Part shown: positions 49,063-59,966 of the stretch, in pieces | Position numbering within the stretch: the first letter of the stretch is position 1 | Layout of the letters: every line of letters begins with the position of its first letter | DNA from: Isoetes taiwanensis | Taxonomy: Eukaryota; Streptophyta; Lycopodiopsida; Isoetales; Isoetaceae | Assembly (NCBI GenBank): GCA_021234155.1 | Contig: JAJEKV010000001.1 | Location: 33,395,013-33,459,012 of the forward strand | Direction: 5' to 3' | DNA: 64,000 nt | Program-made: the position numbers and the translations under genes | Notes under the pieces: model-generated | The model's input: the letters and a program-made list of their open reading frames with translations, nothing else | Databases searched by the model: none | What the model was told of the DNA's origin: nothing

Positions 49063-49131
49063 GGTCACACGCGTTAATGTTGAGCCCGATAATGGAAAGT
49101 CCATTTTCTGTCCTGGCGCGACGTGTGAGAC
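49063..49131. promoter_or_regulatory. Promoter palindrome 1a
   Basis: Outer arms GGTCACACGCGTT/CGACGTGTGAGAC (imperfect), inner arms AATGGA-AAG-TCCATT. Compared with copy 2a (AATGAA/TTCATT) the inner stem differs by a compensated pair. Confidence 0.8.
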
Positions 49132-49266
49132 ATGGTGGGTCCCGCTGCTAAATTTTATATTTTGTAAGTATGTGACATGCCCCTTCTACTACTTCTTAGC
49201 TCAAAATTAGAATTATCAAGTTATTTTTCTGTAATTTATAACTTTTTCGTGTATTACAAGCTGAAT

Positions 49267-49321
49267 GTCTCACATCGCTAAGCTAACTCCAAAATGAGAT
49301 TCTCATTATCCGTCCGGCGCC
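49267..49321. promoter_or_regulatory. Promoter palindrome 1b (degenerate)
   Basis: GTCTCACATCG at one side, inner AATGAGA-T-TCTCATT intact, right arm GGCGCC decayed. Fourth copy of the family. Confidence 0.65.
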
Positions 49322-49540
49322 ATTTTTCGAGGTTTAGACGCGTGGGACCAATTAACTTTTTTGAAGGTTGGCTCACCAATTTTAGTCTTTTTATGTTTTC
49401 ATTCATTTTAACTGTTACTAGCTTAGCATAAACTACAAAAATGAGAAAAAAATTTCCCATTTTTCGAGGTTTAAGGATCCTATCAAGTTAGTACTACTGG
49501 GAGCATGGTCAGTGCTTTGCTCTTGGTCACCAAGAACATT

Positions 49541-49552
49541 GCTCTGATACCA
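49541..49552 (-). other. E2 primer binding site (tRNA-iMet)
   Basis: TGGTATCAGAGC on the - strand, 5 nt after the end of the 5' LTR. Complementary to the 3' end of initiator tRNA-Met, the usual primer of plant LTR elements. Confidence 0.9.
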
Positions 49553-49557
49553 CCAAG

Positions 49558-51266
49558 TGGACGCCCCTACTTTCGCGCATACCTGCACTCACCCGATATA
49601 CAAACAAGAGTTCATCCCCATACCACTCCATGCCGATATATCAGGGGCCCTCCACATGACACTGCAACCGTGGCGGGTTCCAGTGGGAAGAGTGAAGGGG
49701 TCATTTTACCCCGTCTCCCTCAGGGCCTACCTAGCTGCGGAAGCATAAACATACATGTCAGTGTACAACATAATCACATACCCACCTCGAAGGGTGGTTC
49801 ATCACATCTGCATAGACAAGGGTAAGCACGATACATGTGGGAAGTCCTACCCAAGGCTCAGACTGACGGCTTGGATACATGTGGGAAGTCCTACCCAAGG
49901 CTCAGAGATGACTGACGGCTTGGGTCTCCAGAGTTCATTGCCGACAAAATTCATGGCAATGGATTTGGCTGGCATAAGAACATGGCTTAGGGTTGTCCAC
50001 TCCATCCGCCCCTCCTGTGCACACTTTGCAGAGTAGGCTGAAAAGTGTTGGGACCTGACTGTAGCCCACCGGGTGCATAGCCAAAGGGCTATTCCTGGGT
50101 TGCATCTCCCCAGTCCCGCTGGGGCAGGTAGGGATCACTCCCTCCAGAGATCTACATGCTGACTCTGACTAGAGGGCCACTGCCCGTATTCGACTTGAAC
50201 CCAATGGAAAGTGTACACCACTTCACGGGTGTCGAGCCCATGCCTTACCCACACTCAGTGGTAAGCCATTAGACCTAGCCACAATGATCCCCGGTAGCAC
50301 TAACACACCATAGGGATCGTTCAAGAGTCAGAACACGAACCTCCTTCTAAGCCAGTCTGGCCCGTTCACCCACAACCAGGTGTGGTTCTTGTGCACAGGC
50401 CGAATCTATAGTGTGCTAGAGAGGCTAATCTAGGAGCATCTACTACCAAGCTTTAGGTCTCTACCCCCCTTCCCAATACAAGGAGTTCATAGAGATACAT
50501 CATCCATATACATCACAGAAGAACTAAAGAACTAAATCTAACCTACATCATAGATTTAGGTTCTTAGTTAAAGTCTGGTATCTAGAGATCTAGAGGGTTG
50601 CTATGGGCAATTTAATAGGCTAAACCTACTGATTCAATGACTAGAAGATGATTTAGGCTATTAAATTGATGAAATACCTGATCCTTGAGTTCCTCCTCCT
50701 GACCTGAGTTCGACCATCCTGCTGAAATGCACGAATAAAGGGAAACTAATGATGCAATTCTCTCAGACAGAGTCTGGGAGGCGGTTTTGACCCTTGTGGC
50801 AGCCAAAACAGAGCTCTAAAACCCTAGAAACGAAAATTGGGCAAGTTAGGGTTTCCCTTCCTAAATAGACAAGGGGTTGGTTAGGGTTTCCAATTATCCC
50901 CTTTAGGCATGTGGGATAATTGGGAATGGGCCCACTTGCCTTTAATGGCTAGGTGGCAAAATGTGCCCACATGGAAAGGTGTGCACCTTAATAAATGTGC
51001 ACATTGGTAAATGTGCACATTAATTGCACACTTGGGTATGACCCACTTGGCATAAAGTGTCCACATGGGAAAATGTGCACCTAGATAAATGTGCACATGG
51101 GTAAATGTGCACATTAATAAATGCACACTCCTTGCAAGTTGCCCCCTAGGGGCTACCCACCAGCTATACGTCGCATTACCGCCACGGTCGAGGGGTGGTA
51201 ATGCTGCGTGGCAAGGCGATGCGATAATCGCCCCGGGACCGATATCTCGTGGCCGAAACGTCCACA
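49558..51266 (-). mobile_element. E2 5' LTR
   Basis: 1,709 bp, ending TGTGGACG on the - strand, CATGT target duplication at 51,267-51,271. Nearly identical to the 3' LTR through the middle, but the outer 80-110 bp at each end differ markedly. Carries the AAATGTGCACAT minisatellite at about 50,980-51,127 and a hairpin GCATTACC/GGTAATGC near 51,170-51,210 where the 3' LTR has a different stem. Confidence 0.88.
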
Positions 51267-51271
51267 CATGT

Positions 51272-51382
51272 CGTCTTGGCATAAGGAATGGCAATATTTC
51301 GATAATGGCCGTAGACGAGTGCATCCTATCATGAATGCCTATATGCCCACTTTCCCGATCTAAGATGCATTTGACCCAACTC
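51272..51382 (-). mobile_element. E3 internal sequence right of the E2 insertion
   Basis: About 110 bp non-coding between the end of E3 pol and the E2 target duplication; continues at 20,263 on the other side of E2. Confidence 0.6.
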
Positions 51383-54300
51383 CTAAAATAATCCGTGCCG
51401 GATTACACTCATATGACCCCTGTCGCGCACTAATAGACCACGCTGCTTACCATTTGGGTTGGAGATGATCGCATCCTGGACAGTTTGGCCCTGGCACTTT
51501 TTCATGAAGTCCGGGTAATTCTTATCCAAATCTGCCTTAAGAACCCATGTTGCGTCCTCTGTTGGTAAGTGTTTCCACTTGACCAAGTATTGCAAGATTT
51601 GAGTTCGACGGGTTTGTTTATATGCACGATCAAGGAGAGCTTCTGGAACAATCTCCAACTGATCCTCAGTCATCTCCAGAAGTGTTGGTGTGTCAAGTAC
51701 CTCTTCTGGATCTGGATGATGCTTCTTGAGAAGACTTACGTGGAAAACTTTATGGATCTTTAGATGTGCAGGCAAATCCAAGCGGTAGGCCTGAGGGCCT
51801 ATCATGGTCCTGCCCATCTAGGTGCAAGCTTCTTACAGTTGCCAATCTTAAGTTTGGCTTGCTTCACCTTGATCTTCAGCCAAACCAACTCATGAACTTG
51901 AAACTCCCGAGGAGTACGGTGGCGATCTGCTAGACTCTTCTGTCGTGCTCTTGCAGCTAGCAAATATGCCCGAACCTCTTCAACCAGGCCTTGCATGTCT
52001 GCAAGCAATTGCTGGGACACCTCCACCTTAGAGACTGGATTATGCCACGTGTCTGGTGTAAGGCATTGGTAGCCATAGTTAATCATGAAAGGAGACATCC
52101 TTGAGGACTCCTGCTTAGTACTATTGTAGGCAAACTCGACCAAATAAATGTAGTCTGCCCATTGAGACTGTTTGTTCCAGACATAGTTACACAGCATATC
52201 TTCAATAATGTGATTGGTATGCTCGGTTTGACCATCTGTCTGTGGGTGGTAAGCTGTGCTCATGGCAAGCTTAGTTTGAATAGTGCTGAATAAATCCTTC
52301 CAGAACGCACTAACAAACTTAGGATCCCTGTCCGATATAATGGTGCGGGGCATCCCATGCAGACGAAACACTTCCTTGGTGAATAGCAAAGCGGTATCCA
52401 ATGCAGTATCTGTGGTACGACATGGCAAGAAATGTGCCATTTTAGAGAGTTTGTCGACCACTACCATTAAGGCATCAAACCCCCTTAAGGTACGCGGAAG
52501 CCCCACAATAAAATCCATGGTAATACAGTAATAACTTCCCATTTCGCATTGGGTACATCGATGGGTTGCAATTCACCTGGAATACGCAACTGTTCTGCCT
52601 TTGTTTGCTGACAAATCTGGCACTGCTTAATATACCTGGAAATGTGCTTCTTCATGCCTGGTCAGAAATAGCTGGAGCGAATTTTGAAATAGGTCTTCAT
52701 AAACGCTGCATGCCCTGCTATGTGACTGTTATGTGTATCATGGAGAATGAGCTTACGAACTTCAGATGTCTCAGGAACACATAACTTGTCCTTATAATAA
52801 AGGAGTTCAGCTTCCTTCTTATAATGGCGGAAGGTATCTCTCTCCTTATCCGTTCTGGCTTCCTTACATAGACTTTGCCATACCTCTTGAAATTCTGGAT
52901 CTGTAGGAAGGGTCTGCTGGATCTGTTTGCCAAACTCACTAGAGAGTGTGGAAATAGCATTACAATGCGTGCGAGTGACGAATGGATGCCTGGAAAGGGC
53001 ATCGACAATAACATTATGCTTGCCGGGTTTATAAATGACCTCAAAATCATATTCCTCAAGGAATTCCATCCATCGTCTTTGTCTCAAATTGAGATGGGGT
53101 TGCGTAAAGATATATTGGAGGCTTTGATGATCAGTGTCTAACTGAAATCGCCGTCCAAGCAGATAATGCCGCCAAATGCGCAAGGCACGCACAACTGCAA
53201 GTAATTCTTGGTCATGCGTGGGATATCGCTGCTCGGCATCATTCATGTTTCGGGAGTCATAAGCAATTACCCGACCCTCTTGCATTAAAACACCCCCTGT
53301 AGCTATCTTATTAGCATCTGTAGCAACCCATTTATTCTGGCATTGTAAGCACAGGAGCTGTTGTCAATGCATGCTTTAGGGCTTGAAAGCCGGTCTGTAC
53401 CTTGTCTTTCCAATGGGCCATCCAATCTCGAACCCTATCATGTTTGGTCAGATCAGTTAGAGGTGCAGCGAGCTTGGCAAAATCCTTGGCAAACTTACGG
53501 TAATACCCGGCCAAGTCTAAAAAACTGCGAACCTCAGACACATTGGTTGGAATGGGCCATTCTTTGACTGCCTCAATTTTAGCTGGGTCAGTGGCTATTC
53601 CTTCTGCGGATACAATATGACCCAGATAATCCACCTTAAGGGTGGCAAAACGACACTTAGAGAACTTGGCATACAATTGGTGTCGACGCAATTTCTGCAA
53701 TGCCAAGCGAAGATGTCGTTCATGCTCTTCCAGTGTCTTACTGTATATGAGGATATCATCAAAGAATATAACAACAAAATCATCAAGGTACTCGCGGAAA
53801 ACATCATTCATAAGGCGCAGAAAGGTAGCCGGAGCATTGGTCAGGCCAAATGGCATCACTGTAAATTCATAGTGGCCATAACGAGTCCGGAAAGCAGACT
53901 TATGGATGTCATCCTCTTTAATTCTTATCTGATGATATCCTGAGCGAAGATCAATCTTGGAGAAATACTTAGCCCCTTGCAACTGATCCATAAGATCATC
54001 GGCCCGTGGTAAAGCATAACGATTCTTAATAATATGCTTATTTAGTTGCCGGTAGTCAATGCACATCTTTCTTTTTAACAAAAAGTTCGGGGCTCCAAAG
54101 GGTGAAACACTAGGCCGGATGAAGCCTAACTTGAGGAGTTTCTGTAACTGCTTCTTAAGCTCGGTTAACTCAGGAAGACTCATCCGATATGGGGCCTTAC
54201 TGGTAGGCTTAGTGCCTGGCTCTAAAGTAATTTCACATTCTACCCCACTGAAAGGTGGTAACCGATGGATTTCATCAGGAAAAAGATCATGGTATTCCCG

Positions 54301-54879
54301 AAGAATCGTGGCTATTGCTGGAGGCAAGGTATCAAGGACTTCATCATGTTTAGACTTAGCTTCTACAGAAGCAAGTCGGATCATGCCCGTAATGTGTGAC
54401 TTCCTGAGAGCCTTATGCAATTGGCGTAAGGAAATACATTGCATACTAGGGTTAACCGGCTTACCTGCTATCGTAACTCGGGCTCCATTGGCCGCATTGA
54501 AGGTGACCTCCCGTTTCTCACAATCAATGTTGGCTTTGGCAGCGGCCAAGAATTCCATCCCCACAATGAGGTCATATCGGCCAATATCCATTAATTCCGC
54601 TCCGAGAGCAACTGGTGCTCCTGGCAACTGAATATTCAAATTGATACGACGACCACGGGTGTGGCGTACGGCACCACTTGCTAACGTAACTGGACGTGGC
54701 TTAGACTTCAAAGGGGTAATCTGTAAGGCTTCTGCCATTCTAGGGGATGCAAAGTTATGAGTACTACCCGTATCCATAAATGACAAAAGGTTTACAGTCC
54801 ACCTGGCCAACCGTAGAAATGACAGAGGGCTGGTGGTTGGCTTGGCCTGTTTCAATAGCAGCGAAAATATGAGACTCAC
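51383..54879 (-). pseudogene. pol: E3 pol (protease, RT, RNase H, integrase, chromodomain), frameshifted
   Basis: Same lineage as E2 pol. Protease [26 protein letters not shown] and FFDDILIYS; RNase H with YPTHDQELLAVVRALRIWRH; integrase MDFIVGLPRTLRG, IISDRDPKF, STAYHPQTDGQTEHTN; chromodomain ALLDRAYKQTRR and QYLVKWKHLPTEDATW. Broken at about 53,330, 52,660 (a TGA replacing the Trp codon of the expected YWPGMK), 52,545 and 51,815. It keeps the RT segment that is deleted in E2. Confidence 0.88.
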
Positions 54880-56108
54880 CTGTGATATAATCAGGCGCGT
54901 CTCCCTCCACGGTATTATCCGGGTCCTCCCAATCCATGTCCGCTAGGGCAGCTTGCACTGTCTAGTTAATGTAAGGGCATTCCTGCATGCGGTGCCCCGG
55001 GTGGAAACACTGATAACAGGCCCTCTCCTTGTGTAGCTGTTCCCGCTGCTCTCGGAGAATTGTTTGAAGAATATCCCTGAAAGCTCCTGCAGTAGCAGTG
55101 GGTTTCTCCGGCATGTTGAAGGAGACCTTCTTATCTGTCTTCTGATACCCCGTAGAGGCAGGAGGCCCTGGGCTGGGTGAGCGCCCTCTATAAGGTGTGT
55201 ACCCCTTGTTCTGAGTGAACGAAGAGGGTCGTGGCGACTGGTACCTTGGGGTGTCTTCTTCTAGGCTGAGTGCCTTGGCCTCTGCTTCTGCGACAGTCTT
55301 AGGATCTATGGCCCGAACCATTTTCTTGAGCGTAAGGGATAGGCCCTCTATGTAGCCCTCAACTGCCTGACGCTCATTAATCCCTGGGACATATAAGCGC
55401 AAGCATATAAACTCATCGGTATAGGCCTGGACAGTCATGTTTTTCTGCTCCAAGCGATAGAAATTTTGGATCTGCTGGCAACGATGAGCCTTTGGTACAT
55501 AGTGTGATTTAAAATCTTTAGCAAAAACTTTGTAACGGCACCTTCCCCTGGTAAACCCATGGGAGCGGGCATACCCCTTCCACCAAATTCTCGCCGACCC
55601 TGTAAGATTAGTGGTGGCCACTTTGCCAATGTCCTTCTCAGTCATCCCATATGACTTCCCAAACTCCTGCATTTCATCTAGCCATGACTCGGCGTCTACC
55701 CCATTCCGGGTTTTTCCCGAGAACTGCTGGAGCTTTCGATTCTTCCATATACTAGTGATGGCGGAATCCACCGTCTTCTGGTAATCCTTTTTACTGACCT
55801 TGGCATGATCGGCCACATCATCAGAGGAATCAGAAGAGTCAGAAGACTCCGAGGCAGCATCCGAGGACGAACTAGGGCGTGTCCTCTTAGATCGACTTGC
55901 CGTAGCGGCTGCAGGTGCAGGTGCGGGTGCCGGTGGCGGCGGCGGGTTCAGTGGAACAGGAATCTCTGGTCCATATTCCTGTGGAGGATTTTGTTGCAAT
56001 ACATACGCTTGGAGCTCGGTAAGCTGGCGTTTCATAATCATAAGCTTCTGTTCCGGGGTAAGACGGCCCGGTTGAACGGGTGTCGCCCAAGGGGGAGGGC
56101 GTGCACCG
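54764..56108 (-). pseudogene. gag: E3 gag, with an in-frame TAG after the zinc knuckle
   Basis: Frame opens at a probable splice acceptor (CTAG before 56,108): Pro-rich start RPPPWATPVQPGRLTPEQK, Ala/Pro/Ser stretch, capsid core [13 protein letters not shown] and FYRLEQKNMTVQAYTDEF, knuckle CYQCFHPGHRMQEC. TAG at 54,962 directly after CPYIN; the reading continues in frame as [16 protein letters not shown] to [15 protein letters not shown] and meets the protease after a further one-base shift, so gag and pol were probably one frame originally. Confidence 0.82.
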
Positions 56109-56286
56109 TCTAGACAGAACAAATCAAATATAAGCATTCCCATTGCATTTGTTATAACAAGAAGATTACAAAAAGGAAACACACTTGTCATTAAGATAAA
56201 CTCTCGGTTACAAAAACTGTTGGCTATACAAACAACAAGGACAACAAAGTTACATGTAGACAAAACAGATTACAAAGACAACCAGT

Positions 56287-56530
56287 TTAGGGCTGTGTGA
56301 AGGGGTATAAGATGGAATATCGAATACTTTCCCTCACGGCCCGGACTACCTTATACCTAGCCCACGCCTGGATGATCACATATTGGTAATCCAAAGTAGG
56401 GCTAATGATCAATAAGTTAAAGAGGTCTCGCAGTGCATAGAATATTTGCCAGAGGTGATCGTTCGTATCTGCAAAGGCTTCCTGTTTAGTCATATCCCAA
56501 TAATTCCATGTACGACGGCAGGGATAGGTC
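56287..56530 (-). other. E3 leader ORF remnant (68 codons) and 5' truncation
   Basis: Short frame from 56,493 (DTNDHLWQIFYALRDLFNLL, WARYKVVRAVRESIRYSIL) separated from gag by an intron-like AT-rich spacer. Unrecognised; it may be the end of an extra ORF upstream of gag, as in E2. No E3 5' LTR or primer site is seen beyond about 56,530, so E3 is truncated there. Confidence 0.4.
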
Positions 56531-56900
56531 CTATACGTACAAAATTAAAATTCCTGACGTATAAAGTTAAAAAATGCGTATTTTTTAATAAAATACGTAT
56601 TTAACGTATAAAAACCTCGTACCGGAAAAAAATCTTGGCGTCGACGAAACCTTCGTAAAAGCGTCACGAAAATATTTTCGGCGTCGCCGAAATACCACAA
56701 TAGCGCGCGCGAAGGACAGCGACATTCGACGACGCCGCAAAAATTTTTCGCATACGCTATCCAGTTTATTTCACAGACGCCGAAAGCGGGCGATGTTCAG
56801 CGTCTGTTGTTTATCGAGTTTCACAGCGTCGCAAAAAAAGTTTTCACAGACGCTTTCCGCGATGTTTTTTCACAGACGAAAATTTTTATATATTTAAGCG
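56531..56900 (+). promoter_or_regulatory. CpG-rich region with repeated TTTCACAGACG words and a TATA-like box
   Basis: TTTCACAGACG or close variants at about 56,768, 56,818, 56,842 and 56,868 plus many GCGTC words, followed by TATATATTTAAG at 56,887. Likely promoter of the + strand transcription unit, or subterminal repeats of a transposon. Confidence 0.4.
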
Positions 56901-57960
56901 GGATTCAGTTTTTTTGCGCAAAAAAGGTATTCTTCTCAAGCCAAACCTTCCAACTTGCCTCCCAAAACCTTTTTTTTTTTGTTTTCCTTAGTTTTTAGAC
57001 AATTTTTTGTTGTTTTTTTGATAGTTTAGGCTAGGCAAGGCCCGCAGTTATGCCCTCGCCTGTTGCCCCCCTGTGTAAGGGGCGTAACGATGGTGAGTGC
57101 CTTGTTCTGTGGGCTGAGCTTGGCCTATTTTAGAAAAAGAAAAAAAAAATTAAGAAAAATAATAATTCAAGACAAAAATAAAAAAGAAACAAAAATATAT
57201 TAAATTTTGTTGCCTTCCCTTTGAAAGGACAACCTTAGTACCAATTAGATTTAGTGGCCTTAGGGTTTCGTGTTGGCAACGACGGAGGCATGCCCCTTGC
57301 CTGGTATTGCCGCATCTATTTGCGCCATGCCGAGGGTGGGTGGTGATGCTGAAGTTTGAGGCAACTAGGGTCACCCTTTTTTAAGAAGTATAACCCTCGC
57401 CTGACGCCGCTGTTGGCCTTGGTCACGCGGTGTTGAAAGGTGTGTGTTGTACTCTTATTGAGGGTTATTTGAATGTTTTACTAATACATTCCTTAGTTCC
57501 TGATGATAGTGTTGTTGATGAAAGTCCGACACTAATAGAGGAACTGGCGTTTGTTTTAGTAGGCATTCGATTGGTCATGTCTTTTGAAAAAGCGTGACTT
57601 GGGTGGGATAAGTGCAATGCATTTTAAACTTGCTAGCCTCGCATTTTGGCAGTAGCTGGGCTATAGATCATAAATCGTGTTTTGGTCCTTTCAAGTGTGT
57701 TATCCCATCCTTGGCCTTGCACATACATACTTATGAACCAGTTAAAATTTACCAGTAATAGGATAAAATGTTAGTGTCTCCGTGTAGTAGCTTAAAATTA
57801 ACGTTTTCATGTGGTTAAAGAAATTGATTACTGTCATGTGTTAAGCACTAAATTGAAAGTTTTGTCTTTGCTTGACTTGTAGGTGTTGCTGTTGTCATTT
57901 GCGCATTGTTGTGGAGTCGCATTTTGCTAGCTAGCTAGATAATCCCTTAAGACAAGCAGT
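56901..57960 (+). other. Leader-like interval, no clear coding exon
   Basis: T-rich tract at 56,970-57,020, then GC-richer blocks (57,030-57,120 and 57,240-57,440) separated by AT-rich sequence. Could be non-coding exons of the kinase gene; no domain seen. Confidence 0.3.
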
Positions 57961-59687
57961 ATGACTTCAGAAAAGAGAGCAGAAGTTAACCCCCAACCAA
58001 ATGTGGCATTAACGTCTCAAATAGAGTCGCAACCAGTAGAGGCATTGGCGTCCCAAACAGAGGCTACTCTGAGTTGCAATCGAGTCATCTTTTGCACCAT
58101 TGCCACGTAGAAAAGAAGCGGAGACCACAACAAGCATGGTCTACTTTGAGACCGAGAATTTATGAACTGGTTGTGTAATCGGGTCAGTGCAATGCTTCAT
58201 TTCGGGATTTGGAATTGATTACCAACAAAGAGGAAGGATGGCTAGACTACCATGCAGACTTGGTAAAAGATGCCGAGAGGGCTTTTAAACTTCGAATGAT
58301 GGATCTAGAGCCCGAAAAGTGTGAGCAAGAGAGGTATACATGGATAGTGGGTAATATTAGCCGCACTACCGGGAATATGATCACAGAAGTTTCAAATTTG
58401 AGTAGTCCTCGCTTGAGGGTAGAGCTAAAAGAAAAAGCCAGCACATGGAATGTGGCGTGGACCAACAGAAAATTAAAGAAAGAAGCCCATCAACCCCCTC
58501 ATCTTGTTAAGAAAGTGTTGGCGCAAACCATGAAAGCCAAACGTCCTGGTGAGACAGATAGGGAGTGGGAAGCTCGTAGAAGAGCAGATGCCAAGACAAC
58601 TTGGTTTGCCAAAGTAGATTCATCACAGATAATAAACAGACAACGAATTGGTTCTGGTTCATATGGCGCCGTGTATAAGTGCAATATTTTAGGGTCTAGT
58701 TTTATTAAGGATGAACCTTATTGTGTAAAACTCCAACATGATAATTTTCACCCAAGTACAGATCCCAATAAGTTAGTGCAAGCTATGTTGAAGAACATGA
58801 GGGAGTCTGGAATGCAAGTTAGGCACGGGTGTATAATACGGTGCATTGGTAGCACAACCGGCCTAGAAAGACAAGGGTTAATTTTCCCTTTTTGGAATGG
58901 AGGTTCGTTGGCAACCTTCTTTACAAGTCATGGAAGCAATGCTTTTGCAGAGCTTGCATTCAAGAAGTTAGGAGCTGTCCCCAGAGTTGAGACGGACTTG
59001 AGGTTGCTTGAGGAGCGCAAAAAGAAAGAATTATTTGTTGCCTCTAGGGTTGGGGACTTGGCAATGTCATTTTGTAGCGGGCTACGAAAACTCCATCAAG
59101 AAAGATATTTGCATATGGACTTGCATCCGGGCAATATATTGCTCCATTTTGATTATGGAAAGGAGAAGGGATGTACTGATCCTCAGGCTGTATACATTGG
59201 CATTTGTGATTGGGGTGAATCTAGGTTGATCGGCGAGACAGTGGAGGTAAAACGATGGCATTACAAGGGTTTGGATGGCGAGGGTAAGAAAAGAATTGAG
59301 ATGGAAAGGGCCAGACATCCATATATGCACGATGATCTTTTTTTTGGTAGTGGCTCGAAGACAGTGCCTGCAAGGCACGGGGCAGCCTACATTGTCTACT
59401 ACTTGGCTGATTTTGCTAGTAAGCACTCCTACCTGGAGTCAATAGGAAGCTTGGAGCAGCAAGGCAAGCATCGGAGAATGTGCGACTACTTGAAACATTG
59501 CGTTGAGTCGCCAATGAGAGACAAAACACGAATATTTAATATGGCCCAGCTACTTGACACTATGCGGAGCAGTTTTCATTGCTCTCCAATGCCGTGCACG
59601 AGGCCACAGTTGGAATCAGATTGGATTCTTCAACTTGGCCAGGGTGGCGACGACGCAGTAGACCAAGCTGGTCCTAGTCACGCTTAG
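57961..59687 (+). pseudogene. Protein kinase-like gene, 5' part frameshifted
   Basis: Kinase domain in a 492-codon open frame (58,209-59,687): glycine loop RIGSGSYGAVYK near 58,645, VAIK-type Lys in YCVKLQH, catalytic loop HMDLHPGNILL near 59,111, and DWG in place of DFG (ICDWGES). The catalytic Lys, Asp and Asn are kept, so the domain may be active. Upstream, ATG 57,961 opens a frame (NPQPNVALTSQIESQPVEAL) that leaves the kinase frame after about 58,080 and a TAA stands in the kinase frame at about 58,172. Either an unseen splice or a lesion separates them. First in-frame ATG inside the domain frame is near 58,297. Family not assigned. Confidence 0.6.
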
Positions 59688-59966
59688 CGTGCATATTCTG
59701 TCGAGTATTCACACACGAGCATAATTTCACATTCAAACATTCTTGTACTATATAATATTCCAAATAAATTGATTAAACGAGCGTTTGATGCTATTTGAGA
59801 AATTATTGTTTGTGTGTATAGCTTAGTTCCTATTTTTGCGTGTTTTTTGTGTTATTTATTGTGTGTTTTTTGTATATGTTGCAGCTAACGAAAATTATAA
59901 AGACAAGAAGTCAAAGCACACCGTCACAAGTCAATCAACGCATCTATCCAAGTTAGCACTATAATT
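59688..59966. other. Spacer between kinase and RING genes
   Basis: AT-rich, no coding pattern; TTGTGTG and TTTTTG words suggest terminator or 3' UTR sequence. Confidence 0.35.

Larger units (their letters stand above)
20269..51266 (-). mobile_element. E2: giant Ty3/gypsy chromovirus carrying a histone H3-like ORF, with nested insertions
   Basis: Bounded by two LTRs in the same orientation and by the 5-bp direct repeat CATGT (20,264-20,268 and 51,267-51,271). Order along the - strand: 5' LTR, primer site, promoter module 1, H3-like ORF (split by two insertions), promoter module 2, ORF2 of 503 aa, gag, pol with chromodomain, RING/DDE cassette, 62-aa ORF, PPT, 3' LTR. Without the nested DNA transposon, gag-only element and cassette it would be about 13.7 kb. 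It inserted into E3. Confidence 0.85.

Noticed and set aside
49505-50138. Open frames repeated in both large LTRs (also near 20,165-20,918)
   Set aside because: They lie inside the E2 LTRs, have no domain and appear in several frames on both strands; LTR sequence, not genes.
20269-51266. LTRs at 20,269 and 49,558 as unrelated solo LTRs
   Set aside because: Matching CATGT flanks, a primer site next to one and a polypurine tract next to the other, and same-strand gag-pol between them support one element.
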